A DNA stretch of 64,000 nucleotides from Bosea sp. PAMC 26642. GTDB taxonomy: Bacteria; Pseudomonadota; Alphaproteobacteria; Rhizobiales; Beijerinckiaceae. Below are positions 26,863-36,474 of the stretch, one piece after another. Location: assembly GCF_001562255.1 (NCBI RefSeq), contig NZ_CP014301.1:3038001-3102000 (forward strand). The letters run 5' to 3'. A program made the translations under genes and the position numbers. The number at the start of each line of letters is the position of its first letter. Position 1 is the stretch's first letter. A model generated the notes under the pieces. The model did no database searches, was not told the origin of the DNA, and saw only the letters and a list, made by a program, of their open reading frames with translations.

Positions 26863-27789
26863 TCAGTATCCGCGCTGTCGATCAATCAATCCGATTGGAT
26901 CCTTGCCTGCCCGAAGCAATTGAAGGTTATCTAAGATAACCTCTACGGATGTCTCCGGCTGTGCGGCACTCGCGATATGCGGGGTGAGCAGAATGCGCGG
27001 ATGCTGCCACATTGGGTGATTCGAAGGCAGTGGCTCAGGATCAGTCACATCGAGCACGGCTCCGGAAATTTGACCACTGTCTAGAGCCGCCAACAGTGCG
27101 GCCTGATCAAGATGGCCACCACGCCCGACATTCACAATCATGGCACCATGTGGAAGGCGGGAAAAAACACTGCCGCCCAGTATGCCTTGGGTAGCCGGTG
27201 TCAGTGGCAAAAGGCAAACCAGAATGTCGGTCCGCCCCAGGAACGCGTCGAACTCGTCCGCCCCTACAAACGTCTCGATACTGTCTATCTCGTGCCGGGA
27301 GCGGCTCCACCCGGCGACCCGGAAGCCGGCGGTAGCCAGTTTGTTGCAAGCAAGTCTGCCCAATTGGCCAAGGCCGAGCACGCCCACGCGCCTGCTTCCC
27401 GCGGAGCGGGACGGCAGCGGATTCCATATCCCGCTCTGTTGCTGAGCTGCGTGGGTCAGGACGTCGCAATGCAAGGATAGCACTGCGGTGACAACATATT
27501 CAGCCATAATCTCAGGGACGCTCGGATCGAGCATCCTAACGACTTTCACATGCGACGGCACAGCGTCCAAATCGAGTTGGTCTACACCGGCCCCGACGGA
27601 GAATAAGACTTCGAGGTTTGGATATGCGGTTGCAATGTCGTCTGGCGGTAGCCAAGCCGCTATGTACCGAACCAGCGCGGGATCACCTACATCGGGCCAC
27701 ATCCGAAAGGGTAGATTCGGCTCTCGTGTCGCGAAAATGGACTTCCAGTGATTACCGCGAGCCACTTCGGATTTGTACAGGAACGTCAT
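26863..27789 (-). CDS. 2-hydroxyacid dehydrogenase, GhrA-like
   Basis: A 308-residue NAD(P)-dependent D-2-hydroxyacid dehydrogenase. The nucleotide-binding loop is VGVLGLGQLGRLA, the substrate-binding Arg is in NVGRGGHLD and the catalytic His is in LLTPHIASAAQP. The N-terminus (FLYKSEVARGNHWKS) resembles the GhrA glyoxylate/hydroxypyruvate reductase group. It is the last gene of the minus-strand cargo cluster, 165 bp after the flavin oxidase gene, so it may have its own promoter. The start is Met 27789; the open frame continues 48 bp upstream. Confidence 0.85.
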   Translation of the reverse strand: MTFLYKSEVARGNHWKSIFATREPNLPFRMWPDVGDPALVRYIAAWLPPDDIATAYPNLEVLFSVGAGVDQLDLDAVPSHVKVVRMLDPSVPEIMAEYVVTAVLSLHCDVLTHAAQQQSGIWNPLPSRSAGSRRVGVLGLGQLGRLACNKLATAGFRVAGWSRSRHEIDSIETFVGADEFDAFLGRTDILVCLLPLTPATQGILGGSVFSRLPHGAMIVNVGRGGHLDQAALLAALDSGQISGAVLDVTDPEPLPSNHPMWQHPRILLTPHIASAAQPETSVEVILDNLQLLRAGKDPIGLIDRQRGY

Positions 27790-27953
27790 TGTTTGGCTCC
27801 AACGTGTGTCGCGGAGCATAGCATCTACACAGCGCACTGTTTTGGACGAAATTTACTCGCAGTGTCATGGCATACTGCACTCGTCCCGTAGTCCTACCAA
27901 AAGGAGACAAAATTTCGCGAGTTTGAGAGAATACCAGCGAGCTGCTTCGGTAA

Positions 27954-29099
27954 TCAGCATCGTAGATCGGCCAGTCTGTGTGCGCCTAGCATGCCCATGG
28001 TGACATTGAGTTCGTGCGCAAGGATATCGAGCACGCGCCCGGATCCGGCGGCACCGCCGATCGCCACGCCATAGAGCGTCGCGCGGCCGATCAGGACGCC
28101 GCTCGCGCCGAGCGCGAGAAAGCGAGCGATGTCGGAGCCCCGGCGCACGCCGCTATCGGCCAAGATCTCCATCCGTCCGGCGACCGCCTCGACTATGGCC
28201 GGCAGCACCTCCGTCGGGCCCGGCGCGCAGTCAAGATTGCGCGCGCCATGGTTGGAAACGACGACCGCATCGACGCCGTGGGAGAGCGCGGTCAGGGCAT
28301 CATGGACGCGTAGGATGCCTTTCAGGACGAGCTTGCCCTTCCAGCTTTGGCGCAGCAGGCGGACATCCTCCCAGGTCACGTCCGTCGCCAGGTTCAGCTC
28401 GTCGGAGAGGGCCGTACGTCCAAGCTGGGTGCGGAATTCGTCGGGGTAGTGCGCATAGGTCGGCACGCCCGAGGCGACCAGCGAGCGCAGCATCACGGAA
28501 GCCGTCCAGCGCGGATGCAGTATCATGTCGACGCCGGCGCGCACCGAGGCCTTGAGCGGGATGCCGAAGCCGTTGCGCTGATTATATTCGCGGTTGGGGC
28601 CGACGGCGGTATCGACCGTCAGCACCAGCGTCTCGGCGCCTGCCGCCCAGGCCCGGTCGAGCAGCGCCAGCATGCGCTGTCGGTTCTTCCAGACATAGAG
28701 CTGGAACCACAGCTTCGCGCCCGATTCCGCCGCGATGCGCTCGATTGAGGTGATCGACTGCGTCGAGACGCAGAACGGGATGCCGGCGGCGGCGGCAGCC
28801 TTGGCGATCGCGATCTCGCCATCGTGCCAGACCAGTCCAGCCGCGGCGGTGGGGGCGATGACAAGTGGGATCGGCTGCGGTTGGCCGAGGATTTCGGTGG
28901 CGGTCGAGCGCTGCGACACGTCGACAAGGACCGAGGGCGACAGGCGGATCGCGTCGAGCCGCTGCCGGTTGGCGGCGATCGAGATCTCGTCCTCGCTGCC
29001 CCGGTCGATATATTCGAACAGTCCATGCGGCAGCCGCCGCCTAGCGGCGCGGCGCGCGTCCTCGACGTTCAGGATGTGGGCGAAGGCAGGTCTGGTCAT
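27954..29099 (-). CDS. FMN-dependent alpha-hydroxy-acid oxidase/dehydrogenase (LldD family)
   Basis: A 381-residue FMN TIM-barrel enzyme. Motifs include FEYIDRGSEDEISIAANR, PLVIAPTAAAGLVW (FMN site), LTVDTAVGPNREYN and the catalytic His in VSNHGARNLD (usual form SNHGGRQLD). LADSGVRRGSDIARFLALGA binds the FMN phosphate. It oxidises L-2-hydroxy acids such as lactate, glycolate or mandelate; this sequence does not tell which. ATG 29099 overlaps the stop of the upstream gene by 4 bp. Confidence 0.88.
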   Translation of the reverse strand: MTRPAFAHILNVEDARRAARRRLPHGLFEYIDRGSEDEISIAANRQRLDAIRLSPSVLVDVSQRSTATEILGQPQPIPLVIAPTAAAGLVWHDGEIAIAKAAAAAGIPFCVSTQSITSIERIAAESGAKLWFQLYVWKNRQRMLALLDRAWAAGAETLVLTVDTAVGPNREYNQRNGFGIPLKASVRAGVDMILHPRWTASVMLRSLVASGVPTYAHYPDEFRTQLGRTALSDELNLATDVTWEDVRLLRQSWKGKLVLKGILRVHDALTALSHGVDAVVVSNHGARNLDCAPGPTEVLPAIVEAVAGRMEILADSGVRRGSDIARFLALGASGVLIGRATLYGVAIGGAAGSGRVLDILAHELNVTMGMLGAHRLADLRC

Positions 29100-30064
29100 C
29101 GCGGCAGCCTCGTGCCGATGCCTGCGGCGCGCGCCTTGCCGAGGACCAGATGCGCGAGCGCGAGGTCGGCAAGAGCAAAGCCGCGAAAACAGAAGAGGGA
29201 GCGGCCGGCAGGTGCCGTGGGATGGGTTGCGCCGGACAGCCCGACGAGATCGTGCTGGAAACGGACCGTCGTCACCGGCTGCCCGTCGATGTCGTACGGC
29301 GCGCTCGATTGGGCGAGGCTGTCGGTCGCGAGCACTTCGAAGGCGGTCAGCGTCTCCGGGCGCCAACTCCGACCGAGATCCACCGCCGAGGCGAAGGAGA
29401 CCGGCTTCATGCGCGCGGCATCGAGAAAGGGGCGCAATCCCGGTGCGCCGGGAACCATCGAAATCACGATGTCGCTGCGTGCGAGCAGGTTATCGACATC
29501 ATCGACCACCTCTGCGGCGAGGCCTCGCGCGGCAGCAGCCTCGGCGAGACGCTGCGCCGAGGCGCGGCTGCGGCTGAACATCAGTGCGGAATCCAGCCCG
29601 GGGTAGAGGTCGAGAAAAGCGGCGAGATGGGCATGCGCCTGCAGTCCGCAGCCGATGAAGCCGATCATGCGCGGGGCCGGCGGCGCCAGCCGCGACGCTC
29701 CCGCAGCCGACAGCGCGGCCGTGCGGATCAGGGTGATCTCGTCGCCGTCGAGCACAGCAAGCAGGGCGCCCGTGGCGTAGTCGCTGACGCAGATCAACGC
29801 ATTGATGCCCGGCACCGTGCTGTCGGGAGCGACGGGCGCCATCGCGACCCATTTCAGCGTGGCTATGGCCTGCGCCGACGAGGCTGCCGTCATCGCCTGG
29901 AAGCCGTGGCCGGGACCGAGCCCGAGCGCGCTCTTGGGCAGGCTCTGGTTCAGCCCGGCGGCATGGTCCCGGAAGGCCTGCAGCACGGCCGCGCGCGCCT
30001 CGGACGGGGCGATCGCCAACGCCTGGACATCGCCGCGAGAGAGATAGAGCAGGCCGTCGCTCAT
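29096..30064 (-). CDS. Ornithine cyclodeaminase / mu-crystallin family protein
   Basis: A 322-residue protein with the OCD fold: substrate region FQAMTAASSAQAIATLKW, LDGDEITLIRTAALSAAGA and the Rossmann motif IGFIGCGLQAHAHLAAF. Family members include ornithine cyclodeaminase, pyrroline-2-carboxylate or ketimine reductases and alanine dehydrogenases. Next to a D-amino-acid-oxidase-like enzyme, a ketimine (cyclic imine) reductase is the most plausible role, but this is inference. It overlaps both neighbours by 4 bp. Confidence 0.82.
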   Translation of the reverse strand: MSDGLLYLSRGDVQALAIAPSEARAAVLQAFRDHAAGLNQSLPKSALGLGPGHGFQAMTAASSAQAIATLKWVAMAPVAPDSTVPGINALICVSDYATGALLAVLDGDEITLIRTAALSAAGASRLAPPAPRMIGFIGCGLQAHAHLAAFLDLYPGLDSALMFSRSRASAQRLAEAAAARGLAAEVVDDVDNLLARSDIVISMVPGAPGLRPFLDAARMKPVSFASAVDLGRSWRPETLTAFEVLATDSLAQSSAPYDIDGQPVTTVRFQHDLVGLSGATHPTAPAGRSLFCFRGFALADLALAHLVLGKARAAGIGTRLPR

Positions 30065-31338
30065 CCGCCGAATCTCCGTGCACAATAGGGTGAGGGATCG
30101 AAGGGTGGTTTGCGTCCGTCGATCAGGGCCGCGACCAGCCTGGCCGTCGCCGGAGCCTGGATCAGTCCGGTATGGGCGTGACCGAAAGCGTGGAACAAGT
30201 CCGGGCATGCGGAGGCTGCTCCGATACAGGGCAGCCCGTCCGGCGTCGAGGGCCGGTGGCCCATCCAGCGGTCGATCGTGGCGCTGTCGAAGGTCTCGGC
30301 GAGCGCGGGGAACATGGTGCGGGCGAAACCGAGCAGGATGTCGGCGCGGCGCCAGTCCGGAGGCGTCGACACGGCCGCGAGTTCGACCTGCCCGGCTACG
30401 CGCAGGCCCTGCGGTGTCGAAACCACCGCCATCTTGCCGTCGGACGGCATCAGCCCCGCCGCGAGCGCGATGCCGGGATCGGGTATCACGACATGATAGC
30501 CGCGCTCCGAGATCAGGGGGACGGCGTCGCCGGCTTGAACGGCGAGTGCGCGCGAGCCGATGCCGGCCGCGATCACGGCCCGGTCGCAGGCGACGGGTCC
30601 GCCCTCGGTCTCGACGGCGCTCAGCCGGCCGCCGGCGATGGTGAAGCCGGTCGCGCCTGCGGCGACGCGCATGGCTCCGCGCTTGAACGCCAGTTCAGCC
30701 AGGGCGCGGCAATAGGCGCCGGGATCGGCCACCTGCCCGCCATCGTCGAGCCGCGCGCCAAAGCGATAGGCCGGCCCCAGCTGCGGCAGCAGACGACGCA
30801 GGTCTGCCTCCGCAATCTCGGAGAAGCGCACGCCGAGCGCGGCGCGCATCCGCCATTCGCGGGCCTCCGCCAGGAACTCGGCGCGATCGCGATAGACGAA
30901 GATCAGCCCTTCTCGCGTGATCAGTTGCGGCACGCCCGCCTCGTCGGCGAGCGCGGCATGGTCGGTCACCGTGCCCTTGCAGAGCGGGTAGCGGGCCGCG
31001 ACGCAGGTCTCGATGCGCCGCCAGCTTCGTCCAGCCAGTATGAAGCGCGTCAGCCAGCAGGCTAGGTGTGGCAGATCGCGCCAGGCGATCGTGAAAGGGC
31101 CGGTCGGATCGAGCAGGAACCGCGGGATCTTGCGCCAGAGCCCGGGGACCGAGATCGGCATGATCGCGGCGGGGCTGAGCCAGGCGCCGTTGCCATAGGA
31201 CGCGGCCTGTCGCCCGCCCGGCTCGTCGGGCTCGATGATCACGACGCGGTGCCCCGCGCGCTGGATTTCCAGCGCCGCGCAGAGGCCGACGATGCCGGCG
31301 CCGATGACGGCCACGGTTAGGGGCGTTTCGCGCGTCAC
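30061..31338 (-). CDS. FAD-dependent amino acid oxidoreductase, DadA/DAO-like
   Basis: A 425-residue flavoprotein. The FAD-binding GxGxxG is in VAVIGAGIVGLCAALEI, with the later NGAWLSPAAIMP. The C-terminal WMGHRPSTPDGLPCIG and FHAFGHAHTGLIQAPATARL are characteristic of the DadA group. Such enzymes oxidise D-amino acids, or cyclic ones such as D-hydroxyproline, to imino acids and pass electrons to quinones or oxygen. No transmembrane segment is obvious. It starts 15 bp after the ABC ATPase gene ends. Confidence 0.87.
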   Translation of the reverse strand: MTRETPLTVAVIGAGIVGLCAALEIQRAGHRVVIIEPDEPGGRQAASYGNGAWLSPAAIMPISVPGLWRKIPRFLLDPTGPFTIAWRDLPHLACWLTRFILAGRSWRRIETCVAARYPLCKGTVTDHAALADEAGVPQLITREGLIFVYRDRAEFLAEAREWRMRAALGVRFSEIAEADLRRLLPQLGPAYRFGARLDDGGQVADPGAYCRALAELAFKRGAMRVAAGATGFTIAGGRLSAVETEGGPVACDRAVIAAGIGSRALAVQAGDAVPLISERGYHVVIPDPGIALAAGLMPSDGKMAVVSTPQGLRVAGQVELAAVSTPPDWRRADILLGFARTMFPALAETFDSATIDRWMGHRPSTPDGLPCIGAASACPDLFHAFGHAHTGLIQAPATARLVAALIDGRKPPFDPSPYCARRFGG

Positions 31339-31352
31339 GACCCCCGTCCGCC

Positions 31353-32114
31353 TCAGCCGCGGGTGTGGAAATGGTTAAGGAAGGCGCGGGTCGCGTCCTG
31401 GGTCGGGTTCTCGATGATCTCGCGCGCCGGGCCTTCCTCGACAATCACGCCGTCGCGCATGAAGATGACGCGGTCGGCAACCTCGCGGGCAAAGCCCATC
31501 TCATGGGTGACGATGATCATGGTCATGCCCTCGGCGGCGAGATCGCGCATCACGCCCAGAACCTCGCCGACGAGTTCGGGGTCGAGCGCCGAGGTCGCCT
31601 CGTCGAAGAGCATGACCTCGGGCTCCATCGCCAGCGCCCGGGCGATGGCGACGCGCTGCTTCTGGCCGCCGGAGAGCTTGTTGGGATAGGCGTCGACCTT
31701 GTCGCTCAGGCCCACCTTGGCGAGCAGCCGTCGCGCCAGCGCCTGTGCCTCGGCCTTCGGCATGTTCTTCACCGAGAGCGGCCCCTCCATGACGTTCTGG
31801 AGGACGCTCATATGCGGGAACAGGTTGAAGTGCTGGAACACCATGCCGGTGTTGGAGCGGAAGCGGGCCTGTTCGCGCACGCCGGGCAGCTTCGAGCCGT
31901 CGCCGAAGGAAAAGCTGCTCTCACCGATCCGGATCCGGCCGCCCTCGGGGACCACCAGCAGGTTCAGGCAACGCAGCAGCGTCGATTTGCCGGAGCCCGA
32001 CGGACCGATCAGCGCGACCACCGCGCCCGGCTCTACCGCCAGATTGATGTCGCGGAGCACGGTCAGAGCGCCAAAACTCTTGCGCAGCCCGGAAACCTCG
32101 ATTTTTGATGTCAT
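31353..32114 (-). CDS. Polar amino acid ABC transporter, ATP-binding protein
   Basis: A 253-residue ATPase of the GlnQ/HisP type with Walker [13 protein letters not shown], signature [15 protein letters not shown], Walker [15 protein letters not shown] and the H-loop [15 protein letters not shown]. It energises uptake through the permease encoded just upstream. The order binding protein, permease, ATPase then three oxidoreductases in one strand suggests import of the substrate they degrade. Confidence 0.93.
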   Translation of the reverse strand: MTSKIEVSGLRKSFGALTVLRDINLAVEPGAVVALIGPSGSGKSTLLRCLNLLVVPEGGRIRIGESSFSFGDGSKLPGVREQARFRSNTGMVFQHFNLFPHMSVLQNVMEGPLSVKNMPKAEAQALARRLLAKVGLSDKVDAYPNKLSGGQKQRVAIARALAMEPEVMLFDEATSALDPELVGEVLGVMRDLAAEGMTMIIVTHEMGFAREVADRVIFMRDGVIVEEGPAREIIENPTQDATRAFLNHFHTRG

Positions 32115-32124
32115 CGTCGCGGCC

Positions 32125-32790
32125 TCAGTTGCTGTGAGCGAGCTGCTTTTCCGCCCGCTTGACGATTGCCGTCAGCGGCAGAAGCACGGCGACGTAGATC
32201 GCGGCGACGACGGTATAGACCTCGAGCGCGCGATAGGTGTCCATCGCCGCAACCTGGCCCTGATAGAGCAGGTCGGGCACCGCCAGCACCGAGACCAGCG
32301 AGGTGTTCTTGAACTGGATAATCGACTGGTTCATCAGCGGCGGGATCATCCGCTTGATCGCCTGCGGCAGCACGATGCGTCGCATCACCCGTGCCGGCGT
32401 CATGCCCAGCGCCAGCCCGGCCTCGCTCTGGCCGGGTTCGATCGAAACGATGCCGCCCCGTATCACCTCGGCATAAAACGATCCGCCATATAGCGAGAGC
32501 GTGATGATCGCGGCGGAGAGCGCGTCGAGTTTGATGCCGGTCAGGATCGGCAGCGCGTAGTAGAACCAGAGCAGCAGCACCAGCAGCGGCGTCAGCCGGA
32601 ACATCTCGATATAGGCCCAGGACAGCCAGCGCAGCACCGGCGATCGCGAGATCTGGGCGATCCCGGCGACGAGTCCGACCGCCATGCCGAGCACGACGAT
32701 CGCGATCGTCAGGCCGATGGTGACGGCAGTGCCGGTCAGGAAGAGCCAGCGGTAGCCCCAGATCACATCGAAATGCCAAGTGTAAGCCAT
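32125..32790 (-). CDS. Polar amino acid ABC transporter, permease
   Basis: A 221-residue inner membrane protein with about five transmembrane helices ([20 protein letters not shown] near the N-terminus). It has the HisM/GlnP-type cytoplasmic coupling loop [20 protein letters not shown] ([16 protein letters not shown]). Only one permease gene is present, so it may act as a homodimer. It lies 10 bp before the ATPase gene. Confidence 0.9.
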   Translation of the reverse strand: MAYTWHFDVIWGYRWLFLTGTAVTIGLTIAIVVLGMAVGLVAGIAQISRSPVLRWLSWAYIEMFRLTPLLVLLLWFYYALPILTGIKLDALSAAIITLSLYGGSFYAEVIRGGIVSIEPGQSEAGLALGMTPARVMRRIVLPQAIKRMIPPLMNQSIIQFKNTSLVSVLAVPDLLYQGQVAAMDTYRALEVYTVVAAIYVAVLLPLTAIVKRAEKQLAHSN

Positions 32791-32904
32791 GCCGTCTACC
32801 CATGCTCAAATCTGCTGCGGCGCAGCTCTCGGCCCGCTACGCGGTGCCATTCCAAGAATGGTAGCGTTCGGCTCCCCGCGTGAAATGCGGGGAGCCTACT
32901 GCCA

Positions 32905-33759
32905 TCAGAGCGTAATGCCCGGGGGCAGATCGTCGGGCATCACGCCGACCTGTTCGAGGCTGGACACGACGGCTTCGCGAACCAGCCCTAGGCCGCGCGC
33001 GTAGACGATCCAGGTGTTGACGAAATCGCGCCAGGTCTTGTCGGATTCCCGACGGAACGCGGCGTTCGATGTCGACCCGAAGAAGGGCTGGGGCACGATC
33101 ACCTTGCCGAGGGCAGCATCGGCCTTTACCGCGCGCACGCCACCCATCCAGAAGATGCACTGGGCATCGACGCGGCCGCTGCGCAGCGCCAGCATGGCCT
33201 CGCTGATGGTCTTGAAGCGCGTGATCTGTGCTTTCGGGCACAGCCGAGAGGCGATCTGGTCATGAGCCGAGCCGACATCGACGGAGATCTTGATTTCCGG
33301 CTTGTTCATGTCGGCCCAGCTCTTGGGCTCGAAGCCGGGCTTGGCGATGACGACCAGCGCGCTGTCGTAGACAGTGCCGGAGAAGTCCACCGCCATGGCC
33401 CGTTTCGGCGTGGGGTTGAGGCCGAACATGATGTCGATCTTGTCGGCCTGGAGATCGAGGACGGCGTTGCCCCAGGTCGTCTCGACGAGTTCCAGCTCGA
33501 CCTCCATGTCGGCAGCGAGCGCCGCGCCGATCGTGTAGAAATGGCCGGCCCATTTGCCCGTCGCCGGGTCCTTCATGAACCAGGGCGCGCTGGAGGTCAC
33601 TGCGCCGAGGCGCATCTTCTTCTTGGCCATGACGCGGTCGAAGGTGTTTTGCGTCGCGCTCTGGGCGCTGGCGCTGTTGGCGGTCAGCGTCAGCGCCGTG
33701 GCTGCCACTGCTCCGGCCCCGATCAGGCCTGCAAGATCTCTGCGTGCAATCATGTCCAT
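32905..33759 (-). CDS. Amino acid ABC transporter, substrate-binding protein (family 3)
   Basis: A 284-residue periplasmic binding protein. The signal peptide has an RR pair before a hydrophobic core (IARRDLAGLIGAGAVAATAL, cleavage after ASAQ), possibly Tat. The family-3 fold shows KKKMRLGAVTSSAPWF, DLQADKIDIMFGLNPTPKRA and DFSGTVYDSALVVIAKPG. A 114 bp gap separates it from the permease gene. The ligand is probably an amino acid but cannot be named. Confidence 0.88.
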   Translation of the reverse strand: MDMIARRDLAGLIGAGAVAATALTLTANSASAQSATQNTFDRVMAKKKMRLGAVTSSAPWFMKDPATGKWAGHFYTIGAALAADMEVELELVETTWGNAVLDLQADKIDIMFGLNPTPKRAMAVDFSGTVYDSALVVIAKPGFEPKSWADMNKPEIKISVDVGSAHDQIASRLCPKAQITRFKTISEAMLALRSGRVDAQCIFWMGGVRAVKADAALGKVIVPQPFFGSTSNAAFRRESDKTWRDFVNTWIVYARGLGLVREAVVSSLEQVGVMPDDLPPGITL

Positions 33760-33881
33760 TCTCCCGATTTATGTAAGGTGAGCCCCGGCATAGAAGTGAG
33801 GCAGGCACCCGCTAGCGTTGGCGGGCCTCCGGTCCTGCGCCCCCCTCATCGAAGGCGACAGCGGATCATTTTTCGGCTTGC

Positions 33882-35309
33882 TCAAGCAGATTTCGCCGCG
33901 AGCAGGACGCCGGGATTCATCAAGTTCAGAGGGTCGAAGAGCGACTTGACCCGCTGCATCAGTTCGTAGCGGAGCGGGTCCGCGAGACGGGACAGTTCCT
34001 CGGTCAGCTTGCGGCCGACGCCATGCTCGGCGCTGAAGGTGCCCTCGAAGACCGCCGCGGCATCATGGATCGCCCGCTCGACCTCCAGCGCGAAGGCATC
34101 GGCGTCGTTCAAGCTGTCCCAGAACGCACGCTGGAACATCAGGATGTAGTGCACATTGCCGTCGCCAAGATGGCAGACGACCTGTGTCACGGCCTGCGGG
34201 AAGCGCTTGGCGGCGACGGCGTCGGCAGAAGCAATGAAGGCGGCGGCATCAGATGTCCGCACGGCAACGTCGTGGACGATGCCGATGCCCTCTTTCTTGT
34301 TAGCCTCCGAAACCGAATGTCGGACATGCCAAAAATCGGCGGCCTGCTGCTCCGATGCGGCCACGACGGCATCTTCGATAGCGCTGGTTTCGAGGAAGGC
34401 GCCCAATACCTCTTCGAGGATGGCGTTCAGCGCCGTCGTGGTGTCCTCGCTGCCGAGTTCGATCAGCACCGACCAGGCCGGGATTTCGCCGAAGGGAAAG
34501 CGCACCCGCTCGACATGCCGGCGCACCAGCTCGAACTGCGAGGCGGATACCAATTCGAAGGCAAGGATGTAAGAGCCGGCGCGCTCCTGCAGCGCTGTCA
34601 GCAGCAAGACGGCAGCGGCCGGATCGGCGACAGAAACCCAGGCATGCGCCGTATTGGGGGTTTGTGGATGCAGCTTGAGCGCCGCGCCGGTGATGATCCC
34701 CAGCGTGCCTTCCGCGCCGATAAAGAGATGGCGCAGCATATAGCCCGTGTTGTCTTTGCGAAGGGCGGCCAGATCCGTGAGCACGCGCCCGTCCGCGAGC
34801 ACGACCTCGATCCCGGCGACGAGATCTCGCATTGGGCCGTAACGCACGACGCCCGTGCCACCGGCATTGGTCGAAATCAGGCCGCCTATCTGGGCGCTGC
34901 CCTCGCTGCCGAGATGCAGCGGAAACTGGCGCCCGGCATCCGATGCAGCCTCATGCAGGTCGCCGAGGACAACACCGGCATCGACCGTCGCGATGCCTGT
35001 AGCCCGATCGATCGCCCGAATGCGGTTCATCCGGCGCAGCGACAGCACAATGCCGATCCTGTCCAGCCGGTCGCTTTCGGGCACGGCCCCAAAGCACAGG
35101 CCGGTATTGCCGCCGACCGGAAAGACCGGCTGCTGCTGAGCGGCACACAGCGTCACCACCGCCGACACTTCCGACGTTGTCGCTGGAGAGACGACACACA
35201 GCGCCTTGCCGCGGCGGCGCTGACGCCAGTCGGTCAGCCAGGGTTCCATTTCACCGGGATCGGTGATCAGGCCCTTCTCTCCGACGATGGCGCGCAGCCG
35301 CTCGAGCAC
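33882..35309 (-). CDS. FAD-binding oxidase, GlcD / D-lactate or 2-hydroxyglutarate dehydrogenase-like
   Basis: A 475-residue flavoenzyme. The PCMH FAD-binding domain holds PVFPVGGNTGLCFGAVPES and SEGSAQIGGLISTNAGGTGV. The C-terminal FAD-oxidase domain contains HLGDGNVHYILM and FSAEHGVGRKLTEELSRL. The histidines in these two motifs bind metal or substrate in the D-2-hydroxyglutarate dehydrogenase group. It oxidises a D-2-hydroxy acid to a 2-oxo acid. It follows the DapA-family gene by 18 bp. Confidence 0.87.
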   Translation of the reverse strand: MLERLRAIVGEKGLITDPGEMEPWLTDWRQRRRGKALCVVSPATTSEVSAVVTLCAAQQQPVFPVGGNTGLCFGAVPESDRLDRIGIVLSLRRMNRIRAIDRATGIATVDAGVVLGDLHEAASDAGRQFPLHLGSEGSAQIGGLISTNAGGTGVVRYGPMRDLVAGIEVVLADGRVLTDLAALRKDNTGYMLRHLFIGAEGTLGIITGAALKLHPQTPNTAHAWVSVADPAAAVLLLTALQERAGSYILAFELVSASQFELVRRHVERVRFPFGEIPAWSVLIELGSEDTTTALNAILEEVLGAFLETSAIEDAVVAASEQQAADFWHVRHSVSEANKKEGIGIVHDVAVRTSDAAAFIASADAVAAKRFPQAVTQVVCHLGDGNVHYILMFQRAFWDSLNDADAFALEVERAIHDAAAVFEGTFSAEHGVGRKLTEELSRLADPLRYELMQRVKSLFDPLNLMNPGVLLAAKSA

Positions 35310-35327
35310 GACGGGGGTCCTTTCAGA

Positions 35328-36227
35328 TCAGGCGAGATCGATGGTTTTTGCGCCTTGCGCGGCGGCCTTGAGCTTCTCCAGCGTGCCGGGGCTCGGGCCG
35401 AGCAGCGGCAGGCGCACGCCCCCGACAGGCCTGCCGACAAGCTCCATATAGGCCTTGAGCGGCCCGGGATTGGTTTCGACATAGATCGAGTCGATCACGG
35501 GATCGATCCGGTCTTGCAGCTTCAAGGCTTCCCGGAGCTTGCCCTGGCGGGCAAGCTCGAAAATCTCAAGCCAGATTTTCGGGTAGATCGTCGCCGAAGC
35601 CAAGACGCCGCCCTTGGCGCCCAGCGCGATATGGGTGGCGAAGAGCGGCTCCTCACCACTTAGAATCGCGATCTTGTCGCCGGCGTATTTCACGGTACGG
35701 ATGAAGTCCGGCATGTCGTAGGACGAGTATTTCATGCCGATGATCGAGCCGTCCTCGGCCATTGCTTGCACTGTGTCGGCAAACGCCGCGACCGTGGTGC
35801 GGCGCGGAATCTGGTAGAGCATCACCGGAAGGTCGAGCGCGTCGCGGTAGCGCCGGAAATAAGCGCGCATGCCCTCCTGGGTTCCAGGTGCGTAGTAGGG
35901 CGTCACCGTCATCACTGCGGCAGCTCCGGCTTCGGCAAAGTCGAGGCCAGCCTCCAGTGCGTCCTCAAACCCGGTCGATAGCACCCCTGGGATGACCGGC
36001 TTGCCGGCGGCTGCCTCGACGCAGGCCGACACGATGCTGCGACGCTCGCTGCGCGAGAAGGCGGGATATTCTCCCGTGCCACCGATCGGCACGATGCCGG
36101 CCGCGCCGGCGGCGAGCTGAAAGCGGACGAGAGCCTGCAACCCCGTGATGTCGACGGCGCCGTCCTGCGTCAACGGCGTGACGATCGCGGTGTAGAGACC
36201 GCTCAATTGGTCCGGCGTGAGTGTCAT
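35328..36227 (-). CDS. DapA-family (dihydrodipicolinate synthase-like) lyase
   Basis: A 299-residue class I aldolase-fold protein. The pyruvate-binding motif is GGTGEYPAFS, the catalytic Tyr is in MLYQIPRRT and the Schiff-base Lys is in IIGMKYSSYD. Departures from the DapA consensus (GTTGES, GIKEAS) argue for a catabolic lyase or dehydratase rather than lysine synthesis; hydroxy-pyrroline carboxylate deaminases and keto-acid aldolases belong here. It is the first gene of the minus-strand cargo operon and divergent from the regulator. Confidence 0.85.
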   Translation of the reverse strand: MTLTPDQLSGLYTAIVTPLTQDGAVDITGLQALVRFQLAAGAAGIVPIGGTGEYPAFSRSERRSIVSACVEAAAGKPVIPGVLSTGFEDALEAGLDFAEAGAAAVMTVTPYYAPGTQEGMRAYFRRYRDALDLPVMLYQIPRRTTVAAFADTVQAMAEDGSIIGMKYSSYDMPDFIRTVKYAGDKIAILSGEEPLFATHIALGAKGGVLASATIYPKIWLEIFELARQGKLREALKLQDRIDPVIDSIYVETNPGPLKAYMELVGRPVGGVRLPLLGPSPGTLEKLKAAAQGAKTIDLA

Positions 36228-36386
36228 CCGAGTTCTCCCTTGGCGCGTAAAGCGCGGCGCTCCTGGCGAGCGACGGAAACCCGCCGGCCCTGCCAGAGTT
36301 TTGCCGGCACGTCATTGGAAGCCGAGCCTCATCCAGCATTAGTGCGCTGTCAACATCAAAATGGATAAATTGTCCGATCCGATAAT

Positions 36387-36406
36387 TCATGCATCATGAG
36401 GCATGA
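36387..36406. promoter_or_regulatory. Inverted repeat in the divergent promoter region
   Basis: TCATGC-ATCATGAG-GCATGA is a perfect 6 bp inverted repeat with an 8 bp spacer. It lies in the 247 bp gap between the cargo operon and its divergent regulator. It could be an operator for the regulator at 36475. Confidence 0.4.
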
Positions 36407-36474
36407 CGACTTCCCATCGGCGAAAGCCGTGTCTAAGTGTGTGGCGTGTCGCGCCGCGGAAGAGGGAGCAATTA

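Noticed and set aside
34023..35663. 546-codon open frame antisense to the GlcD-like and DapA-family genes
   Set aside because: Both sense genes have clear catalytic motifs; the antisense frame spans two genes and has no recognisable domain.
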